NCBI GenBank assembly: GCA_030617125.1
Contig: JAUWWA010000107.1
Location: forward strand, 1-6,551
Source: Pirellulales bacterium
GTDB taxonomy: Bacteria; Planctomycetota; Planctomycetia; Pirellulales; Thermoguttaceae
Length of the DNA: 6,551 nucleotides
Direction: 5' to 3'
The position numbers and the translations under genes were made by a program. The notes beneath the pieces were generated by a model. It did no database searches. It had not been told where the DNA came from and worked only from the letters and a program-made list of their open reading frames with translations. Shown here in pieces: positions 1 through 5,646 of this stretch (its first letter is position 1; each line of letters begins with the position of its first letter).

Positions 1-30
1 ACTGGCGGCGGCTTTGCAGGAAAGCGTGTT

Positions 31-1593
31 ATGGCAATCAGTAGCACACCAACAACGATCGCCCAAACCGAGCCCCAGTCGGCCGAAGAGTTCCTGGCGC
101 ACCCGGACTACGCGGAGGCGTCGCGCGAGGTGCGTCCGGCGCCGCCGCGCTATCGCAACGAGATCGGTAAGTTCAGCATCCATCGCTCGTCGGAGTGTGT
201 CGGCTGCGGCCGTTGCGTGGAGGTGTGCCGCCACGGGGTTCACACGCATCCGCGGGGCTATCGGCTCATGGTGCGCCCGTTCGACTATCGCTGCATCGGG
301 CCCGACTGCGCCGACACCGGCGCCTATTGCATTGACGAGTGCCCACAAAAGTCACTTTCGCTGAGCGAGAACCCGGCATTTGAGACCATCGGCGATTGCC
401 GCTGGACGCCGGACCTGCTGGCAAGCACGTGGCGAATGGCCGAGGAGGGCCATGCCCCGCCGCCGCATCTGGAGAGCGAAATCGGCTCTTCAGGTGGCGG
501 GTTCGACCGGCTGCGATTTCGCTTTCCGGCTTCCCCACCGGCCGATTTGCGCCGCGAAGACATCTCGACCGAACTGGTGCTCAACCGCCGCAACGACTCC
601 CGGCCGAAGGTCAAAATCGACGTGCCGTGGTACGGCGGCGGCATGTCGTTCGGCTCGACCAGCACGCACGTGCTCTTGGGCCGCGCGCGAGTGGCCAAGG
701 CGTGGAACACGCTCACTTGCACCGGCGAAGGCGGTTACCTCGATCGGCTCATCCCGTACAAGGACTACGTCATCACCCAGGTGGCCACGGGGCTTTTCGG
801 CGTTCGCGAGGAGACGATCCAGCGGGCGCCGATCGTCGAGTTCAAGTACGCCCAGGGGGCCAAGCCCGGGCTCGGCGGCCACCTGCTGGGCGATAAAAAC
901 ACGCCGCCGGTGGCGGCCATGCGCGAGGCGGTCGTGGGCACGTCGCTCTTCTCGCCGTTCCCGTTCCACAGCATCTACTCGGTGGAAGACCACAAGAAAC
1001 ACCTCGACTGGATCGAGCACGTCAACCCCCGCGCGCTGCTCTCGGCCAAGGTCTCCACGCCGGTCGACGTCGACATGGTCGCGGTTGGATCGTACTACGC
1101 CGGCGCGCACATCGTCCACCTCGACGGCAGCTACGGCGGCACCGGCGCGGCGCCGAACATCGCGAAGAAAAACATCGCCATGCCGATCGAATACGCGATC
1201 CACCGCGTACACCAGTTCCTCGTCGAGGAGGGAATCCGCGACGAGATCACCGTGATCGCCAGCGGCGGCATCCGCACGCCGGCCGACATGGCCAAGGCCA
1301 TCGCACTAGGCGCCGACGGCGTGGTAATCGGAACCGGCGAGTTGGTGGCCGTAGGCTGTATCCGTTGCGGCAACTGCGAGAGCGGACGCGGCTGCGCACG
1401 CGGCATCACCACCACCGATCCGGGACTGATGCCCATGATCTCCATCGACTGGGCCACGCAACGGCTGGTAAACCTGTACAACGCGTGGCGGGAAATGCTC
1501 GTCGAGATACTCTATCGTTTGGGCGTGGAATCCGTCGCCGCCCTGCGCGGCCGGACCGACGTGCTGACCCACCTCGATTACGAAAACCCATAG
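31..1593 (+). CDS. Glutamate synthase-like FMN/iron-sulfur subunit with N-terminal ferredoxin domain (GltB2-type)
   Basis: A 520-residue cytosolic flavoprotein equivalent to the central FMN synthase domain of glutamate synthase, predicted to use ammonia from a partner amidotransferase to aminate a 2-oxo acid. Residues 50-106 form a ferredoxin-like module: C56, C59, C62, C66 are a standard CX2CX2CX3C set, and C88, C93, C100, C104 form a second set with odd spacing (CX4CX6CX3CP). From about residue 195 come family hallmarks: GGGMSFGS, KPGLGGHLLGDKNT, SPFPFHSIYSVED, GSYGGTGAAP (usually HDGGTGASP) and the FMN-phosphate segment ASGGIRTPADMAKAIALGAD. A cysteine cluster C443, C446, C449, C455 lies where GltB carries its 3Fe-4S site. 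AGGA at 18-21 precedes the ATG at 31, but the frame is open to the window edge, so an earlier start is possible. The partner domains are encoded at 2330-5023. Related families (N-methylglutamate synthase MgsC, GlxD) share this fold, so the substrate is inferred. Confidence 0.9.
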   Translation: MAISSTPTTIAQTEPQSAEEFLAHPDYAEASREVRPAPPRYRNEIGKFSIHRSSECVGCGRCVEVCRHGVHTHPRGYRLMVRPFDYRCIGPDCADTGAYCIDECPQKSLSLSENPAFETIGDCRWTPDLLASTWRMAEEGHAPPPHLESEIGSSGGGFDRLRFRFPASPPADLRREDISTELVLNRRNDSRPKVKIDVPWYGGGMSFGSTSTHVLLGRARVAKAWNTLTCTGEGGYLDRLIPYKDYVITQVATGLFGVREETIQRAPIVEFKYAQGAKPGLGGHLLGDKNTPPVAAMREAVVGTSLFSPFPFHSIYSVEDHKKHLDWIEHVNPRALLSAKVSTPVDVDMVAVGSYYAGAHIVHLDGSYGGTGAAPNIAKKNIAMPIEYAIHRVHQFLVEEGIRDEITVIASGGIRTPADMAKAIALGADGVVIGTGELVAVGCIRCGNCESGRGCARGITTTDPGLMPMISIDWATQRLVNLYNAWREMLVEILYRLGVESVAALRGRTDVLTHLDYENP

Positions 1594-1615
1594 GGACAAT
1601 TCTCGGAGTCAGGAA

Positions 1616-1936
1616 ATGACCACCTTGAAACAGATCGAGGACCTGAGCCGCCGCATCGCGAGTGAGTTCCATCCCGACCGAATCATTCTGTTCGGCTCCT
1701 ACGCGCGAGGCGCACCTACGGTCGATTCGGATGTTGACCTGCTGGTTGTACTGCCTTTTGAGGGCAGGGCCGTCGACAAATCGGTGGAAATACGCTTAAA
1801 GCTCCGGCCGCCCTTCCCCATAGACTTGATCGTGCGCACGCCCGAAAAAGTCCGCGAGCGGGTGGAAATGGGCGATGACTTTATGCGAGAGATTTTGGAA
1901 GAAGGGAAGGTGCTTTATGAAATCGATGACCGTTGA
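1616..1936 (+). CDS. MNT-type nucleotidyltransferase (probable antitoxin partner of HEPN protein)
   Basis: A 106-residue minimal nucleotidyltransferase of the pol-beta superfamily. The active site looks complete: G27-S28 in FGSYARG, then D39 and D41 (a GSX10DXD pattern), with D70 in PIDLIV as the likely third metal-binding carboxylate. Studied MntA proteins of this kind neutralise a HEPN toxin by transferring AMP to it; that this protein does the same is inference. The start at 1616 is supported by GGAG at 1605-1608 with a 7-nt spacer. The gene begins 22 nt after the upstream flavoprotein stop and overlaps the HEPN gene by 20 nt, so the two are probably translationally coupled. No promoter of its own is evident, so it may be transcribed with the redox operon. 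A stand-alone nucleotidyltransferase is possible, but the adjacent HEPN gene makes a paired module much more likely. Confidence 0.88.
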   Translation: MTTLKQIEDLSRRIASEFHPDRIILFGSYARGAPTVDSDVDLLVVLPFEGRAVDKSVEIRLKLRPPFPIDLIVRTPEKVRERVEMGDDFMREILEEGKVLYEIDDR

Positions 1937-2306
1937 GTGGGTGGCCAAGGCCGAAGGGGACTTTGCGATCGTAGAGCGCGAATCGCGGGCTCGCAAAAAT
2001 CGCAGTTATGACAGTATCTGCTTTCACGCACAACAGTGTGCGGAGAAGTACCTCAAGGCACGGCTCTGTGAAGAGAGCATATCATTTACCAAGGTTCATG
2101 ATCTGGTTGCTCTTTTCGAACAGGTTCTCCCAGCGGAACCGTTATGGGAGTCGTTCCGGGAGGATCTTGCATTTCTATCGGACTTTGCCGTGGCTTTTCG
2201 GTATCCCGGCGAGTCGGCCGATAAGGAATCTGCCCTGGACGCCCGCCGCCGCTGCCGCCGCTTTCGCTGTGAGGCGCGCAGCGCACTTGGATTGGAGGAA
2301 TCATGA
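1917..2306 (+). CDS. HEPN domain protein (putative toxin of MNT/HEPN module)
   Basis: A 129-residue helical HEPN protein of the minimal type usually paired with MNT nucleotidyltransferases. Family features are the HAQQCAEKYLKA helix at residues 37-48, VHDLVALF at 60-67 and FRYPGE at 94-99. The usual catalytic Rx4-6H pattern of RNase-type HEPN proteins is not clear: the nearest candidate is R29 to H37 with seven residues between. RNase activity is therefore not assured, and the protein could be a regulatory or degenerate member. ATG 1917 was chosen over an upstream in-frame ATG at 1875 because AAGG at 1907-1910 is well placed and because family alignment begins near TVEWVAKAEGDF. The start lies inside the end of the nucleotidyltransferase gene. 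The last 20 or so residues are rich in arginine, from a run of CGC/GCC codons near 2240-2260. The middle of the gene looks less GC-rich than the redox genes, consistent with acquisition. Confidence 0.85.
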   Translation: MKSMTVEWVAKAEGDFAIVERESRARKNRSYDSICFHAQQCAEKYLKARLCEESISFTKVHDLVALFEQVLPAEPLWESFREDLAFLSDFAVAFRYPGESADKESALDARRRCRRFRCEARSALGLEES

Positions 2307-2320
2307 ATGAAGATGACTGA
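2294..2320 (+). promoter_or_regulatory. Strong ribosome binding site and five-codon mini-ORF before the amidotransferase gene
   Basis: GGAGGA at 2294-2299 is a near-perfect Shine-Dalgarno, three bases before an ATG at 2303 that overlaps the HEPN stop codon as ATGA. This ATG opens only a five-codon frame (M-N-E-D-D) ending in TGA at 2318-2320. It is in the same frame as the amidotransferase gene, whose ATG at 2330 follows nine bases later with only a weak GAAG at 2319-2322. It may act as a re-initiation leader, or it may be the original start of the gene cut off by a later stop. Both are inferences. Confidence 0.35.
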
Positions 2321-2329
2321 AGACTAGCA

Positions 2330-3268
2330 ATGAATTCCAATCGGAAAATGCCGTCCCCGATAGCTGTGTCGCGCCTCCGCGCGGAAGCCTTCCGCTGCGC
2401 ACGCGCCGACCTGCGCCCGGCCGAGGACGAGCTGTGGTTTCGCGAGTCGCCCGAGGCCGAGGGCGGCTGCGGCGTGACCGGCTTCGCCTGCTCGATCCCC
2501 GTCGGCGGCCGGCACATCTACGAGCCCTCGATTCACATGCGCAACCGCGGCAACGGCAAGGGCGGTGGCATTGCGGCCTGTGGACTGGCGCCGGAAGACC
2601 TCGGCGTGTCGCGCAAGGTGCTCGACGAGGACTACATTGTGCAAGTGGCGCTGCTCGATGGCGCTGCTCGCGGCGACGTCGAGCGCAGCGCCATCGAGCC
2701 GGACTTCAACATCGACCAGGGCGGGTTGATTCCGACGGTCGACGACTATCGCGACGTGCCTCTGTTGGAAGTTCGTCCGCCGGACATCGTCCGATACTTT
2801 GTCCGCGTTAAGCCGGAGGTCCTCGAGCGTTTTGCCGAGGAGAAGGGCTTTGGAGATCTGCCCGAGCGGGAGGTGGAAGATGAGTTCGTTTACCAGAATT
2901 CGGTGCGGCTGAACGACGAGTTCTACGCCTCGCTGGGCGAGAAGCGGGCGTTCGTGCTGTCGCACTCGCGGAACCTATTGGTGGTGAAGATCGTCGGTTA
3001 TGCCGAAGCGGCCGTACAGTACTACCGCATGCCCGACATGCGGGCGCACGTCTGGATCGCCCACCAGCGCTACCCAACCAAGGGCCGTGTCTGGCATCCC
3101 GGCGGGGCGCACCCGTTCGTGGGCCTCAACGAAGCGCTCGTGCACAACGGCGACTTCGCCAACTACCATTCGGTGTGCGAATACCTCGCCGGGCGCAACA
3201 TCTTCCCGCGGTTCCTTACCGACACGGAAGTTTCGGTTCTGTTGTTCGATCTGTGGAGCCGGGTGTAA
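2330..3268 (+). CDS. Class II glutamine amidotransferase (GltB1-type), N-terminal part of interrupted amidotransferase/GXGXG gene
   Basis: A 312-residue Ntn-hydrolase glutaminase domain that would hydrolyse glutamine and pass ammonia to the FMN subunit. The probable nucleophile is C47 in GGCGVTGF, so maturation would remove a 46-residue leader; GltB proteins of enterobacteria have leaders of similar size. HQRYPT at 245-250 supplies the conserved arginine (R247), and HNGD at 272-275 supplies the oxyanion-hole asparagine and glycine. The spacing of these motifs from C47 is close to that in characterised glutamate synthases. MRNRG near residue 80 and TDTEVSVLLFDL just before the end also fit. 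The frame stops at TAA 3266-3268 inside what should be the continuing domain, so this is a truncated product unless the stop is bypassed or is an error. ATG 2330 is the first start after the in-frame TGA at 2318; M7 (2348) is an alternative. Confidence 0.82.
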   Translation: MNSNRKMPSPIAVSRLRAEAFRCARADLRPAEDELWFRESPEAEGGCGVTGFACSIPVGGRHIYEPSIHMRNRGNGKGGGIAACGLAPEDLGVSRKVLDEDYIVQVALLDGAARGDVERSAIEPDFNIDQGGLIPTVDDYRDVPLLEVRPPDIVRYFVRVKPEVLERFAEEKGFGDLPEREVEDEFVYQNSVRLNDEFYASLGEKRAFVLSHSRNLLVVKIVGYAEAAVQYYRMPDMRAHVWIAHQRYPTKGRVWHPGGAHPFVGLNEALVHNGDFANYHSVCEYLAGRNIFPRFLTDTEVSVLLFDLWSRV

Positions 3269-3475
3269 CAATACCCGGTCGAATACATCATCGAAGCGCT
3301 CGCGCCGACCACTGAACTGGATTTCGACAGGCTGCCGCTCGATAAACAGCGAATCTATCGGCAGATTCAGGCGGCGCACATTCATAGCTCGCCGGACGGC
3401 CCGTGGTTTTTCATCATCGCCCGAAGCCTGGCGGAAACCGGCGAGTTCCAACTCGTCGGCATCACCGATACGGCC
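3266..3475 (+). other. In-frame TAA stop and stop-free coding continuation inside the amidotransferase/GXGXG gene
   Basis: The TAA at 3266-3268 is codon 313 of a frame that otherwise runs unbroken from 2330 to 5023 (897 codons). The bases after it translate without a further stop as QYPVEYIIEALAPTTELDF and onward to AHIHSSPDGPWFFIIARSLA, which reads as normal amidotransferase-region protein and joins directly to the ATG at 3476. No ATG, GTG or TTG in this frame and no Shine-Dalgarno lies near the TAA, so a designed restart is not visible. A single change from a Tyr codon (TAC or TAT) would create it. Explanations, in my order of likelihood: sequencing or assembly error, recent nonsense mutation, or programmed readthrough. 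Frame and protein character do not drift on either side, which argues against old decay. Confidence 0.85.
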
Positions 3476-5023
3476 ATGCTCCGGCCGCAGGTGTTCGCGC
3501 TTCAGGAAGGCGAGGTTTCGATCGGGTTGATCTGCTCGGAGAAGCAGGCCATCGACGCAACTCTGGCCAGCCTGGCCTCCGAGGATAAACGCTTCACCCC
3601 CCTGGCCGACCAATACTGGAATGCCCGTGGCGGAAGCTTCACCGACGGCGGCGCGTTTCTCCTGACTGTCTCGCCGCGTAATGGACAACCGGCCAACGTC
3701 CGGCGGCCGGTGGCCGAAGACCGTCGGTACGATCTGCGGGTGACCGACAAGTTCGGCAAGCCGGTATGCACGCCGCCGGGACAACTCCACTGCGACCTTT
3801 CCGCCCCACCCGCTTCACTTACCAAAATCAGGGAGGATTCGGCAACCATCGACGAGGCGATGCGCCGGCAGGACCCGGAATCACTGTTTCGCCACCTTCG
3901 TGAGCGGTTGGTGGAAATGGATTACGATCGGCTACGGTGCTTCGTCGACGAAATCGCCGAGCAGACCGCCGGCGAAGTCCCGGCGTTGGGGATCGACGCA
4001 ATCACCTTGGCGATCGACCATCGTTACCCGACCGGCGACAAGAAACGCAGCTCGGTGCTCACCATCCTTCGCGGCGGCCTAGAGCGGATTTTCCACGCGC
4101 AGCCGCTGTGTAATCGGCCGGCGACCGGCACTCACCTGCGGGTCACGTGGGAAAGCCGCGAGCATCTGCGCGGCCCGGAGTCCGGCGAGACGACGCTGTT
4201 GATCGACGCCGCCGATTTCGCCGCCGAGGGCGAGAACTGTGACGCCGCGCTCGCGAAAAAGGCCTACACACTCGGCTGGCGGCGCCTGATTCACTACAAC
4301 TCGCGCGGCACGCGGTTCCATGCCGTGGGATTCGGTCCGAAGACCGACGGACTGAGGATCGATTGCTACGACAATCCGGGCGACTACCTCGCCTCGGGCA
4401 TGGACGGGCTGGAATGCTACGTGCACGGCAACGCCCAGGACCAACTCTGCCAAATCGCCAAGCGAGGCAAGCTGGTCGTTTACGGCGACGTCGGGCAGAC
4501 GTTCCTCTACGGCGCCAAGGGTGGCGAGTTCTACGTGCTGGGCAATGTGGCGGGCCGACCGATGGTCAACGCCGTCGGACGACCCAAGGCGGTGATCAAC
4601 GGCACCGCGCTCGATTTCCTGGCCGAATCGTTCATGGCGGGCGATCCGCTCCGCAACGGAGGGTTCGCTATCGTCAACGGGCTGCGGTTCGACGAGCACG
4701 GCACGCCGATTCCGTTGGACTTGCCTTATGCCGGCGGCAACCTGCTCTCGCTGGCCTCCGGCGGCGCGATCTACGTCCGCGATCCGTACCGGACGCTGGT
4801 CGAGGAGCAACTCAATGGCGGGATGTACCGGCCGCTGTCGACCGCCGATTGGAGGCTCATCCTGCCCTACCTGCGCGAAAACGAGCGGCTCTTCGGCATC
4901 CAGATCGAGCGGGATCTGCTTACCGTCGACGGCGCCGTGCGCGAGCCCCGCAACGTGTATCGGAAAGTCATGCCCCGGACCGACGCTGAAATCGAAGCAG
5001 AAATGGAAGGAATGGGAGATTAG
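3476..5023 (+). CDS. Glutamate synthase GXGXG-domain protein (GltB3-type), C-terminal part of interrupted gene
   Basis: This 515-residue stretch is the downstream part of the gene beginning at 2330, in the same frame; the ATG at 3476 is only the first Met after the internal stop (residue 383 of the full frame) and is probably not a true start. The first part (LRPQVFALQEGEVSIGLICSEKQAI) still resembles the end of an amidotransferase domain. A linker region follows, then about residues 660-800 of the full frame form the right-handed beta-helix GXGXG domain, with repeated glycines in GLECYVHGNAQD, GKLVVYGDVGQTFLYGAKGG and EFYVLGNVAGRPMVNAVG. In GltB this domain packs between the active sites as a structural element. 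Here it is fused directly to the amidotransferase, while the FMN domain that normally sits between them is a separate upstream gene. The stop codon TAG (5021-5023) is the first triplet of the adjoining repeat array. Confidence 0.8.
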   Translation: MLRPQVFALQEGEVSIGLICSEKQAIDATLASLASEDKRFTPLADQYWNARGGSFTDGGAFLLTVSPRNGQPANVRRPVAEDRRYDLRVTDKFGKPVCTPPGQLHCDLSAPPASLTKIREDSATIDEAMRRQDPESLFRHLRERLVEMDYDRLRCFVDEIAEQTAGEVPALGIDAITLAIDHRYPTGDKKRSSVLTILRGGLERIFHAQPLCNRPATGTHLRVTWESREHLRGPESGETTLLIDAADFAAEGENCDAALAKKAYTLGWRRLIHYNSRGTRFHAVGFGPKTDGLRIDCYDNPGDYLASGMDGLECYVHGNAQDQLCQIAKRGKLVVYGDVGQTFLYGAKGGEFYVLGNVAGRPMVNAVGRPKAVINGTALDFLAESFMAGDPLRNGGFAIVNGLRFDEHGTPIPLDLPYAGGNLLSLASGGAIYVRDPYRTLVEEQLNGGMYRPLSTADWRLILPYLRENERLFGIQIERDLLTVDGAVREPRNVYRKVMPRTDAEIEAEMEGMGD

Positions 5024-5108
5024 GCTGTTAGGCTGTTAGGCTATTGGACTGTTAGGCTGTTAGGCTATTGGACTGTTAGACGGGTAGGGGCTCAGGTGTT
5101 TGGGCTGT
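5021..5108 (+). repeat. Left tandem repeat array, 8-bp unit TAGGCTGT
   Basis: Eleven consecutive 8-mers in register can be read. The first seven are TAGGCTGT, TAGGCTGT, TAGGCTAT, TGGACTGT, TAGGCTGT, TAGGCTAT, TGGACTGT. The next three (5077-5100) are degenerate, and the eleventh is TGGGCTGT at 5101-5108. Units 2-4 and 5-7 make two identical 24-bp higher-order copies (5029-5052 and 5053-5076). The array begins at the stop codon of the upstream gene. Its + strand is rich in G and T, and it is the reverse complement in type of the array at 5515-5632. Confidence 0.93.
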
Positions 5109-5132
5109 TACGACGCACCACCAGGTGGATCG

Positions 5133-5519
5133 ATGCGTGACCACTACAAGCTGAAAGCGTTTCAGTTGGCCGATGAACTGGCCCTTCTTGTCTATCGGAC
5201 AACTTGCTCGTTCCCAAGAGAGGAGCTTTTCGGCCTGAGGGCTCAGATGCGGCGGGCGGCCGTGTCCGTTGCCTCGAACATCGTCGAAGGCTGCGCTCGC
5301 CGCACCCAAGCCGATTACCTCCGTTTTCTGGACATCGCATTTGGTTCCTTCCGGGAGTTGGAGTACCAGGTCTCTCTAGCCCAGCGTCTTGGCTACTTCG
5401 ACACCGACGCACACGAACCACTTCACAAGAAGTGCACTGAGACCTCCAAAGTCCTTGCCGGCCTGATTCGTTCGTTGCGGAGAACAACCCAGTGTACGAA
5501 GGAAAACCCAGTTTCCTAA
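5133..5519 (+). CDS. Four-helix-bundle protein, 23S rRNA intervening-sequence (S23/IVP) type
   Basis: A 128-residue soluble helical protein of the family first found encoded in 23S rRNA intervening sequences; relatives include the Avd accessory protein of diversity-generating retroelements. The family pattern is nearly complete: [12 protein letters not shown] at residues 6-17, [17 protein letters not shown] at 27-43, SVASNIVEG at 45-53, [17 protein letters not shown] at 61-77 and LAQRLGY at 82-88. Basic faces in members of this family suggest nucleic-acid binding, but the biochemical role is not established. ATG 5133 is chosen because AGGTGG at 5123-5128 is well placed and because family members begin at about this distance from the first helix; an upstream TTG at 5100 lies in the repeat zone and is unlikely. 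There is no rRNA sequence around the gene and no reverse transcriptase in view. The TAA stop (5517-5519) falls inside the first unit of the right array. Confidence 0.9.
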   Translation: MRDHYKLKAFQLADELALLVYRTTCSFPREELFGLRAQMRRAAVSVASNIVEGCARRTQADYLRFLDIAFGSFRELEYQVSLAQRLGYFDTDAHEPLHKKCTETSKVLAGLIRSLRRTTQCTKENPVS

Positions 5520-5632
5520 ACCTAACAGCCTAAACTCCTAACAGCCTAAACTCCTAACAGCCTAAACTCCTAACAGCCTAAACTCCTAACAGCCTAAACT
5601 CCTAACAGCCTAAACTCCTAACAGCCTAAACC
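5515..5632 (+). repeat. Right tandem repeat array, 16-bp unit CCTAACAGCCTAAACT
   Basis: After an opening CCTAAA at 5515-5520, the 16-bp unit CCTAACAGCCTAAACT is repeated six times without error (5521-5616), followed by a seventh copy ending CC rather than CT (5617-5632). Each unit is itself two related 8-mers, CCTAACAG and CCTAAACT. The + strand is rich in A and C and has almost no self-pairing potential, but it is complementary to the left array. There are no spacers, so this is not CRISPR. The identical copies point to recent expansion. The array ends only 14 bases before the hdrC-like start codon. Confidence 0.96.
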
Positions 5633-5646
5633 CTCAGGTTCTAACC

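Larger units (their letters stand above)
5021..5632. mobile_element. Candidate repeat-bounded cassette carrying a four-helix-bundle gene
   Basis: A 612-bp unit made of left array, one small gene and right array lies between two genes of what otherwise looks like one operon. The arrays share a 13-bp core in inverted orientation: TTAGGCTGTTAGG at 5028-5040 and 5052-5064, and its reverse complement CCTAACAGCCTAA at each of seven right-array positions starting at 5521. They could act like terminal inverted repeats, or pair in RNA with the gene in the loop. No transposase or clear target-site duplication is present, so mobility is inference and any movement would need outside help. A local repeat expansion around an old gene is the alternative. 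Confidence 0.4.

Noticed and set aside
1..44. Tail of an upstream gene ending at TAG 42-44
   Set aside because: A frame does end there, but only about 13 codons are visible and nothing identifies them. The window start is too short to decide.
490..1212. Long open frame on the minus strand inside the FMN subunit gene
   Set aside because: Its protein is low-complexity (rich in R, V, A, D) with no family motif, and it lies opposite a gene with clear conserved motifs. It is a by-product of high GC at third positions.
380..1255. Alternative + frame of 291 codons inside the FMN subunit gene
   Set aside because: The product is almost entirely R, S, T and A, as expected from an out-of-frame reading of GC-rich coding sequence.
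3266..3268. Recoded amino acid (selenocysteine or pyrrolysine) at the internal stop
   Set aside because: Those systems use TGA and TAG; this is TAA, and another gene in the window (5133-5519) appears to end at TAA.
2324..3790. Two long minus-strand open frames opposite the amidotransferase gene
   Set aside because: No recognisable motifs, composition typical of antisense frames in high-GC DNA, and full overlap with well-supported + strand coding sequence.
4079..4810. Minus-strand open frame opposite the GXGXG domain
   Set aside because: It mirrors the conserved + strand GXGXG coding region and shows no family signature or ribosome site of note.
5021..5108. Rho-independent terminator after the GXGXG gene
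   Set aside because: The left array is G/T-rich and not self-complementary, and there is no U-tract following a hairpin.
5133..5519. 23S rRNA intervening sequence in its original setting, or Avd of a diversity-generating retroelement
   Set aside because: No rRNA sequence flanks the gene and no reverse transcriptase or template/variable repeat pair is visible in the window.
5515..5632. CRISPR array
   Set aside because: The 16-bp units are directly joined with no unique spacers and no cas genes are present.
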